A stretch of 64,000 nt of DNA from contig NZ_JADHZD010000002.1 of NCBI RefSeq assembly GCF_020102855.1, forward strand, positions 338,969-402,968, read 5' to 3'. Numbering within the stretch: the stretch's first letter is position 1; every line of letters begins with the position of its first letter. Under the pieces are notes generated by a model. That model saw nothing but the letters and a program-made list of their open reading frames with translations, was not told the DNA's origin and made no database searches. The position numbers and the translations under genes were made by a program. Shown here piece by piece: positions 16,930-24,636 of this stretch. The stretch is from Nocardioides lacusdianchii. GTDB taxonomy: Bacteria; Actinomycetota; Actinomycetes; Propionibacteriales; Nocardioidaceae.

Positions 16930-19547
16930 CAGGCTCCCCCCTCCAGAGTGGCGATCACTGCGTCGATCTCGTCCGGCTTGACCAGCACGTCGCGGGCCTT
17001 GGATCCCTCGCTGGGACCGACCACGCCACGGCTCTCCATGATGTCCATCAGGCGCCCGGCCTTGGCGAAGCCGACGCGCAGCTTGCGCTGCAGCATCGAG
17101 GTCGAGCCGAACTGCGTGGAGACGACGAGCTCGATGGCCTGCACCACGAGCTCCATGTCGTCGCCGATGTCGTCGTCGAGCTCGCGCTTGGACTCCTTCG
17201 GAGCCGTCACGTCCTCGACGTAGGTCGGCTCGAGCTGGTCCTTGCAGTGCTTGACGACCTGGTGGATCTCCGCCTCGGTGACCCACGAGCCCTGGACGCG
17301 CACCGGCTTGGAGGCACCCATCGGCAGGAACAGTCCGTCACCCTGGCCGACGAGCTTCTCCGCGCCCGGCTGGTCGAGGATGACGCGGCTGTCGCCCAGC
17401 GAGCTGGTCGCGAACGCCAGCCGCGAGGGCACGTTGGCCTTGATCAGACCGGTGACGACGTCCACCGAGGGGCGCTGCGTGGCGAGCACCAGGTGGATGC
17501 CCGCGGCACGCGCGAGCTGGGTGATGCGCACGACCGAGTCCTCGACGTCGCGCGGCGAGACCATCATCAGGTCGGCGAGCTCGTCGACGATGACCAGGAG
17601 GTAGGGGTACGGCGCCAGGACCCGCTCGCTGCCCGCGGGGACCTCGACCTTCCCGGCCCGCACGGCCTTGTTGAAGTCGTCGATGTGGCGGAAGCCGAAG
17701 TTGGCCAGGTCGTCGTAGCGCATGTCCATCTCGCGCACGACCCACGCCAGCGCCTCGGCGGCCTTCTTCGGGTTCGTGATGATCGGGGTGATCAGGTGCG
17801 GCACGCCCTCGTAGGCGTTGAGCTCCACCCGCTTCGGGTCGACCATGATCATCCGCACCTCGTCGGGCGTGGAGCGCATCAGGATCGAGGTGATCAGCGA
17901 GTTGATGAACGACGACTTTCCGGATCCCGTGGCACCGGCGACGAGGAGGTGCGGCATCTTCGCCATGTTGGCGACGACGAAGCCGCCCTCGACGTCCTTG
18001 CCGAGCCCGGCGACCATCGGGTGGTGGTCGTTGCGCGCGGTCGACGAGCGGAGCACGTCGCCGAGGGAGACGATCTCCTTGTCGACGTTGGGGATCTCGA
18101 TGCCGATCGCGGACTTGCCGGGGATCGGGCTGAGGATCCGCACGTCGGCCGATGCGACGGCGTAGGCGATGTTCTTCGACAGCGCGGTGACCTTCTCGAC
18201 CTTGACCGCAGGGCCGAGCTCGACCTCGTAGCGGGTGACGGTCGGGCCGCGGGTGTAGCCGGTGACGGTGGCGTCGATGTTGAACTCGTCCATCACCTGC
18301 ATGAGCCGCTCGACGACGGCGTCGCTGGCCTTGGACCTGGCCTTGTGGACCGACCCCGGCTTGAGCACCTCGTTGGCGGGCAGCGAGTAGGTGATGTCTC
18401 CTGAGAGCGCCAGCTGCTCCACCCGCGCCGGGAGCGGCGTGTGCGGCGGCGGCTCGAGCGCCTCGGGTGCCGCGGGGGCGTCCGGCACCGCCGGGCTGAC
18501 CTCGGTGGGGGCGTCGGCGAACAGGTCGATGCCGTAGTCCTCGAACGGCTCCTCGGCCACCTCGGGCTTCTTCTTGCGACGCTTCTTCAGCTCGCGGTCC
18601 GACAGCACCGGGCTGTCGTAGGCCGGGTCGCCCATCTCGGGGTCGACCTCGTCGTCCAGCGCCGAGCGGCGGCGGGTGCGCACCGGCTTGGTGGGCTCCT
18701 CGGCCTCGGGCTCGGCGTGGGTGCGGCCCAGCGCCTGGTCGCGCAGCGCGGCGAGGCGCGCGGGGACCTGGTAGACCGGGGTCGCAGTGATGATGAGGAT
18801 GCCGAAGGTCGCGAGCAGCACCAGCAGGGGCACCACGACGTACGGCGTCTGCATGAGGTCGAGCAGCAGGCTCGAGGTGACGTAGCCGACCGCGCCGCCC
18901 GCCTCCTGGAGGTTCGACGCGTCACCGAGCACCGGCTGCGGGTTGCCGTTGGCGATGTGCACGATGCCGAGCAGGCCGAGCGCGAAGGCCGACCAGCCGA
19001 TCACCTGGCGCCCGGCGGGTCCGTTGCGCTCGGGGTCGCGCAGAGTGCGCCACCCGGCCCAGACGAGGAACAGCGGCACGAGCCAGCCGACCTTGCCGAC
19101 GGCGCCGGCGGTCACCGAGCGGGCGAAGTCCATCACTCCCCCGGGCAGCTGCCACCACACGGCGGCGGCCGCGACGGTGGCGAGGCCGAAGAGGAACAGC
19201 CCGACCCCGTCGCGGCGGTGCTCGGGGTCGAGGTCGCGCGCCGACTGCCCGATGGAGCGGGCGACGGCGCCGAGGCCGTGGGCCAGGCCCAGCCACACGG
19301 CGGCGATCCCCCGTCCGATGGCACCGAACGAGCGCGAGACCGGCCCCGGCCCGTTGCGTACGGCGCGGGGCGCAGGACGCGATGCAGGTCGGCGCGAGGA
19401 CGCGCTCGAGCGGCTCCGGCCCTTCGCGGACGAAGTGGAGGGCTTGCTGGTACTCCGTGATCGGGTGCTCGAACCCTTGGTGGTGCGCTTGTTTCCAGAC
19501 GTGCTCGAGCTCCGCGACCCCGGCGGGGAAGACGTACGGGTCGCCAT
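16929..19547 (-). CDS. ftsK: DNA translocase FtsK/SpoIIIE
   Basis: The 872-residue protein has a serine/arginine-rich N-terminus and four transmembrane helices at about residues 115-285. A variable linker follows, then the alpha/beta motor with Walker A GATGSGKSS at about 538 and Walker B VIVDELADL, and a C-terminal gamma winged helix that reads orientation sequences. It pumps the chromosome terminus through the division septum and aids dimer resolution. The ATG at 19545-19547 is chosen as the first start of the family-like N-terminus. It overlaps the RodZ-like gene by 1 nt. Length and motifs are normal. Confidence 0.95.
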   Translation of the reverse strand: MATRTSSPPGSRSSSTSGNKRTTKGSSTRSRSTSKPSTSSAKGRSRSSASSRRPASRPAPRAVRNGPGPVSRSFGAIGRGIAAVWLGLAHGLGAVARSIGQSARDLDPEHRRDGVGLFLFGLATVAAAAVWWQLPGGVMDFARSVTAGAVGKVGWLVPLFLVWAGWRTLRDPERNGPAGRQVIGWSAFALGLLGIVHIANGNPQPVLGDASNLQEAGGAVGYVTSSLLLDLMQTPYVVVPLLVLLATFGILIITATPVYQVPARLAALRDQALGRTHAEPEAEEPTKPVRTRRRSALDDEVDPEMGDPAYDSPVLSDRELKKRRKKKPEVAEEPFEDYGIDLFADAPTEVSPAVPDAPAAPEALEPPPHTPLPARVEQLALSGDITYSLPANEVLKPGSVHKARSKASDAVVERLMQVMDEFNIDATVTGYTRGPTVTRYEVELGPAVKVEKVTALSKNIAYAVASADVRILSPIPGKSAIGIEIPNVDKEIVSLGDVLRSSTARNDHHPMVAGLGKDVEGGFVVANMAKMPHLLVAGATGSGKSSFINSLITSILMRSTPDEVRMIMVDPKRVELNAYEGVPHLITPIITNPKKAAEALAWVVREMDMRYDDLANFGFRHIDDFNKAVRAGKVEVPAGSERVLAPYPYLLVIVDELADLMMVSPRDVEDSVVRITQLARAAGIHLVLATQRPSVDVVTGLIKANVPSRLAFATSSLGDSRVILDQPGAEKLVGQGDGLFLPMGASKPVRVQGSWVTEAEIHQVVKHCKDQLEPTYVEDVTAPKESKRELDDDIGDDMELVVQAIELVVSTQFGSTSMLQRKLRVGFAKAGRLMDIMESRGVVGPSEGSKARDVLVKPDEIDAVIATLEGGA

Positions 19548-19692
19548 GGTCCGACCCTACGGCCACGTCACACCAGTCACAGGGACCACACGTGTGCGTG
19601 TCGTGGTGAGGTCGTCGGGCGGTCACCCCTGGGAGGGCAAAGCGACACCGTTCTGCCCCCTGCCCTTCACAAAGGTAGGACGTCCTTCTTAT

Positions 19693-19708
19693 GGTGACCC
19701 GGATCACT
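19693..19708 (+). promoter_or_regulatory. Crp/GlxR-like palindrome at the M4 protease promoter
   Basis: The site reads GGTGA-CCCGGA-TCACT, with an 8-base perfect core GTGA-N6-TCAC. The hexamer TATGGT (19690-19695) fits a -10 box and overlaps the site by 3 nt, the same register as at the 5'-nucleotidase gene. The start codon lies 47 bp downstream. Binding by a Crp-family protein is inferred. Confidence 0.45.
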
Positions 19709-19721
19709 CGGGCGACATCTG

Positions 19722-19742
19722 GTTCCGAGTGTGTCTCGGAAC
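19722..19742 (+). promoter_or_regulatory. Leader hairpin next to the ribosome binding site of the M4 protease gene
   Basis: A perfect 8-bp stem (GTTCCGAG and CTCGGAAC) with a 5-nt loop ends one base before the Shine-Dalgarno sequence GGAGG (19744-19748). It would lie in the predicted 5' leader and could protect the message or tune translation. Confidence 0.5.
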
Positions 19743-19755
19743 TGGAGGAAAAAGA

Positions 19756-22700
19756 GTGAAGCTCCTCAACAGAGGACTTGCTCTCGCAGTCGTGGGGGCG
19801 GGACTCGCCGCACTCCCCATGAGCGGGTTGCAAGCATCGGCCGCACCGGCCGACACCAACGGCGTCGCCGCCATGGTCGACCGCGCCGACGGCGCCGTCG
19901 CCGTCACCCGTGAGGAGTCCACCGGCAAGGTGGGCTTCCTGCGCGTCAAGGGCGACGGAGACCTGCTGCCCGGCACGGAGGGCGCCTCGCTCTCCGCCGC
20001 GCGGGACAAGGTCGACGCCTATCTCGCCAGGTACGCCGGCAACTTCGGCGCCCGCCCGGACGAGCTCGTCCAGCGCGACGTGCAGAAGTCGCCCGCCGGC
20101 TGGACCGTCACGCTGACGCAGCAGTACCGCGGCGTCGACGTCTTCGGCTCGATGCTGCGTGCGCAGGTCGACCAGGACGGCGACCTGACCTCGGTCAACG
20201 GCTACGCCGCACCGAACCTGACGCTCTCGGTCGACCCGCGGCTCACGGCCGCCGAAGCCGGCACGCGTGCGGTCGGGCTGGTCAAGGAGGACCCGCCGAG
20301 CCACGACGGCGAGAAGGCGGACCTGACCGGCATCGGCGCCGGCGCGACCGACCTCGTCGTCTACCGCATGGGTGCCACCCGCGGCGACAGCGGCAAGGCC
20401 GTCCTGGCCTACCAGGTCGAGGTCACCAACGAGAAGAACGTGCGCGACACGGTCTTCGTCGACGCCCAGACGGGCAAGGCTCTCAACCGGTGGTCGGACG
20501 TCCACGAGGCGCTCGACCGTGAGCTCTACGAGGGCAGCCCCGCCCCCAGCGACCTCGTGTGGAGCGAGGGCGACGCGTTCCCCGGCACCCTCAACGTCGA
20601 CCAGCAGAACCTGGTCAACTCCGCCGGTGAGTCCTACTGGCTCTACGAGAACGCCTTCGGCCGCGACTCCTACGACGGCGAGGGGGCGACGATGAAGACG
20701 GTCAACAACGACCCCCGCATCAGCTGCCCGAACGCCAACTGGAACGGCGTCACCACCAACTACTGCAACGGTGTCACGTCCGACGACATCGTCTCGCACG
20801 AGTGGGGCCACGCCTACACCGAGTACACGTCCGGCCTGATCTACCAGTACCAGTCCGGTGCCCTCAACGAGTCGTACTCCGACGTGTGGGGCGAGACGCT
20901 CGACCTCGTCAACGGTCGCGAGGACGACGGCGAGAACTTCCAGGCCAAGCGCACCGTCGGTGACTGCGACTCCACCGCGCCCCCCGGGCTCGGCATGGAG
21001 ATCACCGCGCCGACGAGCCTCGCCGGACCGTGCGCTGCCGTCGCAGCCACGGGCGCCAAGCCGTTCACCACGACGCCGGTCACCGCTGACGTCGTCGTGG
21101 CCACCGACGCCGCGGACGCCACCGGTCCCACCACGACCGACGGCTGCACCACCTTCACCAACGGCGCCGCCGTGACCGGCAAGTGGGCGTACGTCGACCG
21201 CGGCACCTGCCCGTTCGTCACGAAGGTCGCCAACGCCGAGGCCGCCGGCGCGACCGGCATCGTGATCGGCAACAACAACGTCGACCCGCCGGCCGGCTTC
21301 ACCGGTGACCCCGACCTCTACGGCGTGATGGTCTCGCAGGCCGACGGTGCGAAGTTCAAGAGCACCACGGCCGTCAAGACGGTCCGCGTCACGGCCGAGG
21401 ACCTCTCTGCCCGCCCGGACACCACCCGGTGGCTGATGGGTGAGAAGTCGACCGCCTTCGGTGGCGCGATCCGCGACATGTGGACGCCCACCTGCTACGG
21501 CGACCCGGGCAAGGTCAGCGACGCCGAGTACAAGTGCGACCCGACCGGCGCCGACGCCGGCGGTGTGCACTCCAACTCGGGTGTGCCGAACCACGCCTAC
21601 GCCCTCGTCGTCGACGGTGGCACCTACAACGGCCAGACCATCGCCGGTCTCGGTCTCGACAAGGCCGCCGCCATCTGGTGGCGCGCCCAGACGGCGTACC
21701 TGACCCCGCAGTCCAACTTCATCGACGCGGCCAACGCCTTCGAGCAGTCCTGCGTCGACCTGGTGGGCGCCCCGATCAACCAGCTCACCACGGCCTCCGA
21801 CGCGACGCCGCAGGCCGCGACCCCGATCGCTGCCGGCGACTGCGCCTCGGTGTCGGCCGCCACGGCCGCGACGGAGATGCGCACCGCTCCGGTGAAGTGC
21901 GACTTCCAGGCGCTCCTCGGCAAGGACGCCCCCGCCACCTGTGGTGAGGGCTTCGCCGAGGACGTGCTGTGGAACGAGGACTTCGAGGACGGCCTCACGG
22001 GCTGGACCCCCAGCTTCGAGGTCGTCTACGAGGGTGGCCTGCACGAGGCGTGGCAGAGCGTTGCCAACGCCCCGGCCGGCACGGGCGCCCCGCACGCGAG
22101 CAAGGTCGCGTTCGGTCCGGCTCCCGACCAGGGTCAGTGCTCCGGCACGGCCGGTGACTTCTCGAGCCGCGACTCGATCACGGGTCCGGTCATCGAGATG
22201 CCCGACACCCTGCGTGCCCCGAAGCTCACCTTCGAGCACTACGTCGCGACCGAGATCGGCTACGACGGCGGCAACGTCAAGATGGAGGTCAACGGACGCG
22301 GCGGCTTCAAGGCCATCCCGGCGGGCGCCTACATCTACAACGCGCCCACCACCCTCTCCGGTCCTGCCACCAACACCAACCCGCTGGCCGGCGAGCCCGG
22401 CTTCACGGGCACCGACGGTGGCGAGACCAAGGGCAGCTGGGGCGAGTCGCAGATCGACCTCGTCGCGGCCGGCATCGAGCCTGGTGACACCGTCCAGCTC
22501 CGCTTCGACATCGGTCGTGACGGCTGTGGCGGCAACGAGGGCTGGTACGTCGACAACATCGAGGTCGTCGACTGCAAGCTGGTGACGAAGACGACGGCCG
22601 TGCACCAGCCCGAGCCGTCGACCTTCGGCACCGCGTCCACCGCCGAGGTCACCGTGGCCCGCGACGGTTCGGTCGGCTCCACGCCGAGCGGCGACGTGGT

Positions 22701-23178
22701 CGTCACCGACGCAGCAGGCAAGGAGCTCGGCTCGGCCGCGCTCGTGGACGGCAAGGCCTCCGTGGCCCTGCCGGCCGACCTGCCGGTCGGCGCCAACCAG
22801 CTGACCGCGACCTACGAGGGCAACGGCTCGCTGGCGACCTCGTCGGCGAAGTTCACCGCCACGGCGGTGGCAGCGACGCCCGCCGGCAAGGCCGACTCCA
22901 CCACGGTGGCGAAGGTGAAGCCGCGCAAGCCCCGCTTCAAGCAGGACTTCAAGGTGGTCGTGAAGGTCAAGGCCGACGGCACCACCGCGACGGGTCGCGT
23001 CGTGGTCCGCATCGACGGCAAGAAGGTCCGGACCAAGCGTCTCGACGACGGCCGGATCATGTTCAAGGTGAAGAAGAACCTGAAGGTCGGCAAGCACAAG
23101 CTCGTCGCCGTCTACAAGGGCTCCGACACCGTCGAGCGCAGCAAGGACAAGCTGCGGTTCAAGGTCGTACGACGCTGA
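19756..23178 (+). CDS. Secreted M4-family (thermolysin-like) metalloprotease with PA insert and Ig-like tail
   Basis: The 1140-residue protein has a signal peptide (to about residue 33, ending around LQASAA) and an FTP-type propeptide. The M4 peptidase has the zinc motif HEWGH at 348-352 and the downstream glutamate in NESYSDVWGE. A protease-associated domain (about 415-515) is inserted before the second catalytic region, GGVHSNSGVPNHAY. A jelly-roll-like region around NEDFEDGLTGW follows, and two Ig-like domains end the protein, the last with IDGKKVRTKRLDDGR. It should digest external proteins. The GTG start at 19756 is fixed by GGAGG 7 nt upstream and by the signal peptide; the long open frame before it overlaps ftsK on the other strand. 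Confidence 0.92.
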   Translation: MKLLNRGLALAVVGAGLAALPMSGLQASAAPADTNGVAAMVDRADGAVAVTREESTGKVGFLRVKGDGDLLPGTEGASLSAARDKVDAYLARYAGNFGARPDELVQRDVQKSPAGWTVTLTQQYRGVDVFGSMLRAQVDQDGDLTSVNGYAAPNLTLSVDPRLTAAEAGTRAVGLVKEDPPSHDGEKADLTGIGAGATDLVVYRMGATRGDSGKAVLAYQVEVTNEKNVRDTVFVDAQTGKALNRWSDVHEALDRELYEGSPAPSDLVWSEGDAFPGTLNVDQQNLVNSAGESYWLYENAFGRDSYDGEGATMKTVNNDPRISCPNANWNGVTTNYCNGVTSDDIVSHEWGHAYTEYTSGLIYQYQSGALNESYSDVWGETLDLVNGREDDGENFQAKRTVGDCDSTAPPGLGMEITAPTSLAGPCAAVAATGAKPFTTTPVTADVVVATDAADATGPTTTDGCTTFTNGAAVTGKWAYVDRGTCPFVTKVANAEAAGATGIVIGNNNVDPPAGFTGDPDLYGVMVSQADGAKFKSTTAVKTVRVTAEDLSARPDTTRWLMGEKSTAFGGAIRDMWTPTCYGDPGKVSDAEYKCDPTGADAGGVHSNSGVPNHAYALVVDGGTYNGQTIAGLGLDKAAAIWWRAQTAYLTPQSNFIDAANAFEQSCVDLVGAPINQLTTASDATPQAATPIAAGDCASVSAATAATEMRTAPVKCDFQALLGKDAPATCGEGFAEDVLWNEDFEDGLTGWTPSFEVVYEGGLHEAWQSVANAPAGTGAPHASKVAFGPAPDQGQCSGTAGDFSSRDSITGPVIEMPDTLRAPKLTFEHYVATEIGYDGGNVKMEVNGRGGFKAIPAGAYIYNAPTTLSGPATNTNPLAGEPGFTGTDGGETKGSWGESQIDLVAAGIEPGDTVQLRFDIGRDGCGGNEGWYVDNIEVVDCKLVTKTTAVHQPEPSTFGTASTAEVTVARDGSVGSTPSGDVVVTDAAGKELGSAALVDGKASVALPADLPVGANQLTATYEGNGSLATSSAKFTATAVAATPAGKADSTTVAKVKPRKPRFKQDFKVVVKVKADGTTATGRVVVRIDGKKVRTKRLDDGRIMFKVKKNLKVGKHKLVAVYKGSDTVERSKDKLRFKVVRR

Positions 23179-23210
23179 CCGCACGCTGACAGCACCACCA
23201 GCACCACACC

Positions 23211-23246
23211 GGGAGGCCCCGGCGGATCCGTCCGCCGGGGCCTCTC
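23211..23246. terminator. Strong bidirectional terminator
   Basis: A 14-bp perfect stem (GAGGCCCCGGCGGA with its complement), extended by a wobble and a GC pair, closes a TCCG tetraloop. It separates the M4 protease from the convergent M56 gene. Confidence 0.8.
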
Positions 23247-23276
23247 GGCCGTCCGGAGGCGAGCGGTCGTGGCGCC

Positions 23277-24146
23277 TCAGCGCGCGTCGAGCCCCGCGAG
23301 CCACGGCAGCACGACCAGCAGCGTGGGGAGCGCGAGGATCGCGGCGGCGAGCAGCAGCACCAGCAGGGCCTGTGCCCGGTGGCGGCGGGTGTCGCGCAGG
23401 ACCTCCACCCGGGCCGTGAGCGAGCCGGCGGACCCCAGCGCGCCGGCGGGAGCCGGTGAGCCGGCCAGCTCGAGCAACGCCGACACCAGCGCGCGACGAT
23501 CACCGGTGCGGCAGGCCGCCCGGTCGGCCAGCACCTCCACGAGCACCTCGACCTCCCGTCGCGCCGACCCGCTGGCCACGCCGCGCGGGAAGGCACGGTG
23601 CAGCACGGCGAAGGCCTCGAGGACGAGGTCGTGGCGCGCGCGCAGGTGCGAGCGCTCGTGCTCCAGGACCGCCGCCAGCTCCTCGGGCGCGAGGCGGGTC
23701 AGGGTCGGGCGCGACACGACGATCCGCGACCCGGTCATCCCGGGCACGCAGTAGGCGACCGGGAGGTCGTGCTCGAGCACCGAGACTCCATTGTCCGTGC
23801 GCGCCACGAGGTCGACCCGCTCGCGGTGCGTACGACGCATCCGGCGCAGGGCGGTGCCCGTGCGGTGGCCGCTGAGCAGCAGCCGCGCCGCGACCACGAC
23901 CGTCACCAGACCGGCGAGCGCCGCCACGACCACGTCACCGGCGGCGACGGGCGCCACCCACAGGCGGTCGGTGGCCAGGGAGATCCCGGCACCGAGCGCG
24001 GCGAGGACCGCCGCCAGGGCGGTGCTCTGCCACAGCAGCATCGCCGCGGACGGCGTACGCCGCAGGCCTGTCCAGCGCGACAGTGCCCACGGCAGCGGAC
24101 CGGCGAGCAGCACGGCGAGCGCACCCAGCACCAGCGGGGTCAGCAC
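23277..24146 (-). CDS. M56-family (BlaR1-like) membrane metallopeptidase
   Basis: The 289-residue protein has three N-terminal and one C-terminal hydrophobic segments and the zinc motif HERSH in the cytoplasmic part. This matches M56 peptidases such as BlaR1, but the extracellular penicillin-binding sensor domain is absent. Such proteins usually inactivate the partner repressor BlaI by cleavage or by an indirect route. The gene follows blaI by 18 bp and starts with GTG (24144-24146), so the pair is an operon. The signal sensed is not evident from the sequence. Confidence 0.85.
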   Translation of the reverse strand: MLTPLVLGALAVLLAGPLPWALSRWTGLRRTPSAAMLLWQSTALAAVLAALGAGISLATDRLWVAPVAAGDVVVAALAGLVTVVVAARLLLSGHRTGTALRRMRRTHRERVDLVARTDNGVSVLEHDLPVAYCVPGMTGSRIVVSRPTLTRLAPEELAAVLEHERSHLRARHDLVLEAFAVLHRAFPRGVASGSARREVEVLVEVLADRAACRTGDRRALVSALLELAGSPAPAGALGSAGSLTARVEVLRDTRRHRAQALLVLLLAAAILALPTLLVVLPWLAGLDAR

Positions 24147-24164
24147 GCGCGCGTCCCGGCCCGG

Positions 24165-24527
24165 TCAGGTGAGGTCGGCGAGGGCGCGGCGCAGCGCCGC
24201 GAGGTCCTCGGCGCTGGCCTCGCCCACGAAGGAGACGAGGGCCTGGTCGCGGTCGGCGCCGGTGGCCTCGAGCGCCTCGCGCATCACCTCGGCGGTCATT
24301 GCGGCGCGGCTGAGCCGGGGCGCGTAGCGGAAGGCCCGGCCGTCGCGCTCACGCACCACGAGGTCCTTGGCGACGAGCCGGTCGAGCACCGTCATCACGG
24401 TCGTGTAGGCGAGGTCGCGTCCCTCGAGCCGGGCGTGCACCTCGCGGCCACTGGACGTGCCGTCGCCGTCCCACAGGGCGTCGAGGACGGCCTGCTCGAG
24501 CTCGCCCATCCGGGACCTTGGACTCAT
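24165..24527 (-). CDS. BlaI/MecI/CopY-family transcriptional repressor
   Basis: The 120-residue protein begins MGELEQAVLDALW after a short leader and contains the winged helix AYTTVMTVLDRLVAKDLV typical of the Penicillinase_R family. A C-terminal dimerisation helix follows. These repressors bind TACTACA-type dyads. Two such dyads lie 31-72 bp upstream, in the gap shared with cydA. It forms an operon with the M56 gene. No beta-lactamase gene is present nearby, so the target is more likely the bd oxidase operon and itself. Confidence 0.9.
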   Translation of the reverse strand: MSPRSRMGELEQAVLDALWDGDGTSSGREVHARLEGRDLAYTTVMTVLDRLVAKDLVVRERDGRAFRYAPRLSRAAMTAEVMREALEATGADRDQALVSFVGEASAEDLAALRRALADLT

Positions 24528-24557
24528 GTGACAGGAGTCTAGGGGCCCTGACCGAGG

Positions 24558-24577
24558 AAGTACGACATTGCGTAGTA
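24558..24577. promoter_or_regulatory. BlaI-type operator O1
   Basis: The 20-bp dyad reads AAGTACGACA-TTGCGTAGTA, an imperfect match to the BlaI-family pattern TACTACGACA-TGTCGTAGTA. It lies between the divergent blaI and cydA genes. The centre is 22 bp, about two helical turns, from that of O2. Confidence 0.55.
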
Positions 24578-24579
24578 TC

Positions 24580-24599
24580 TACTACAATCTGTCGTAGTA
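24580..24599. promoter_or_regulatory. BlaI-type operator O2
   Basis: The dyad TACTACAATC-TGTCGTAGTA has a perfect right half-site and a left half-site that matches at its outer six bases. It contains TACAAT (24583-24588), a plausible -10 box for cydA, so binding would block that promoter. It ends 37 bp before the cydA start. Confidence 0.6.
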
Positions 24600-24636
24600 C
24601 CGCGCCACGGCGCCTGACCAACGCAAGGGTGTGCCC

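Noticed and set aside
23277..24527. BlaI/M56 pair as a beta-lactam resistance locus
   Set aside because: No beta-lactamase or penicillin-binding sensor domain is present; the operators face cydA.
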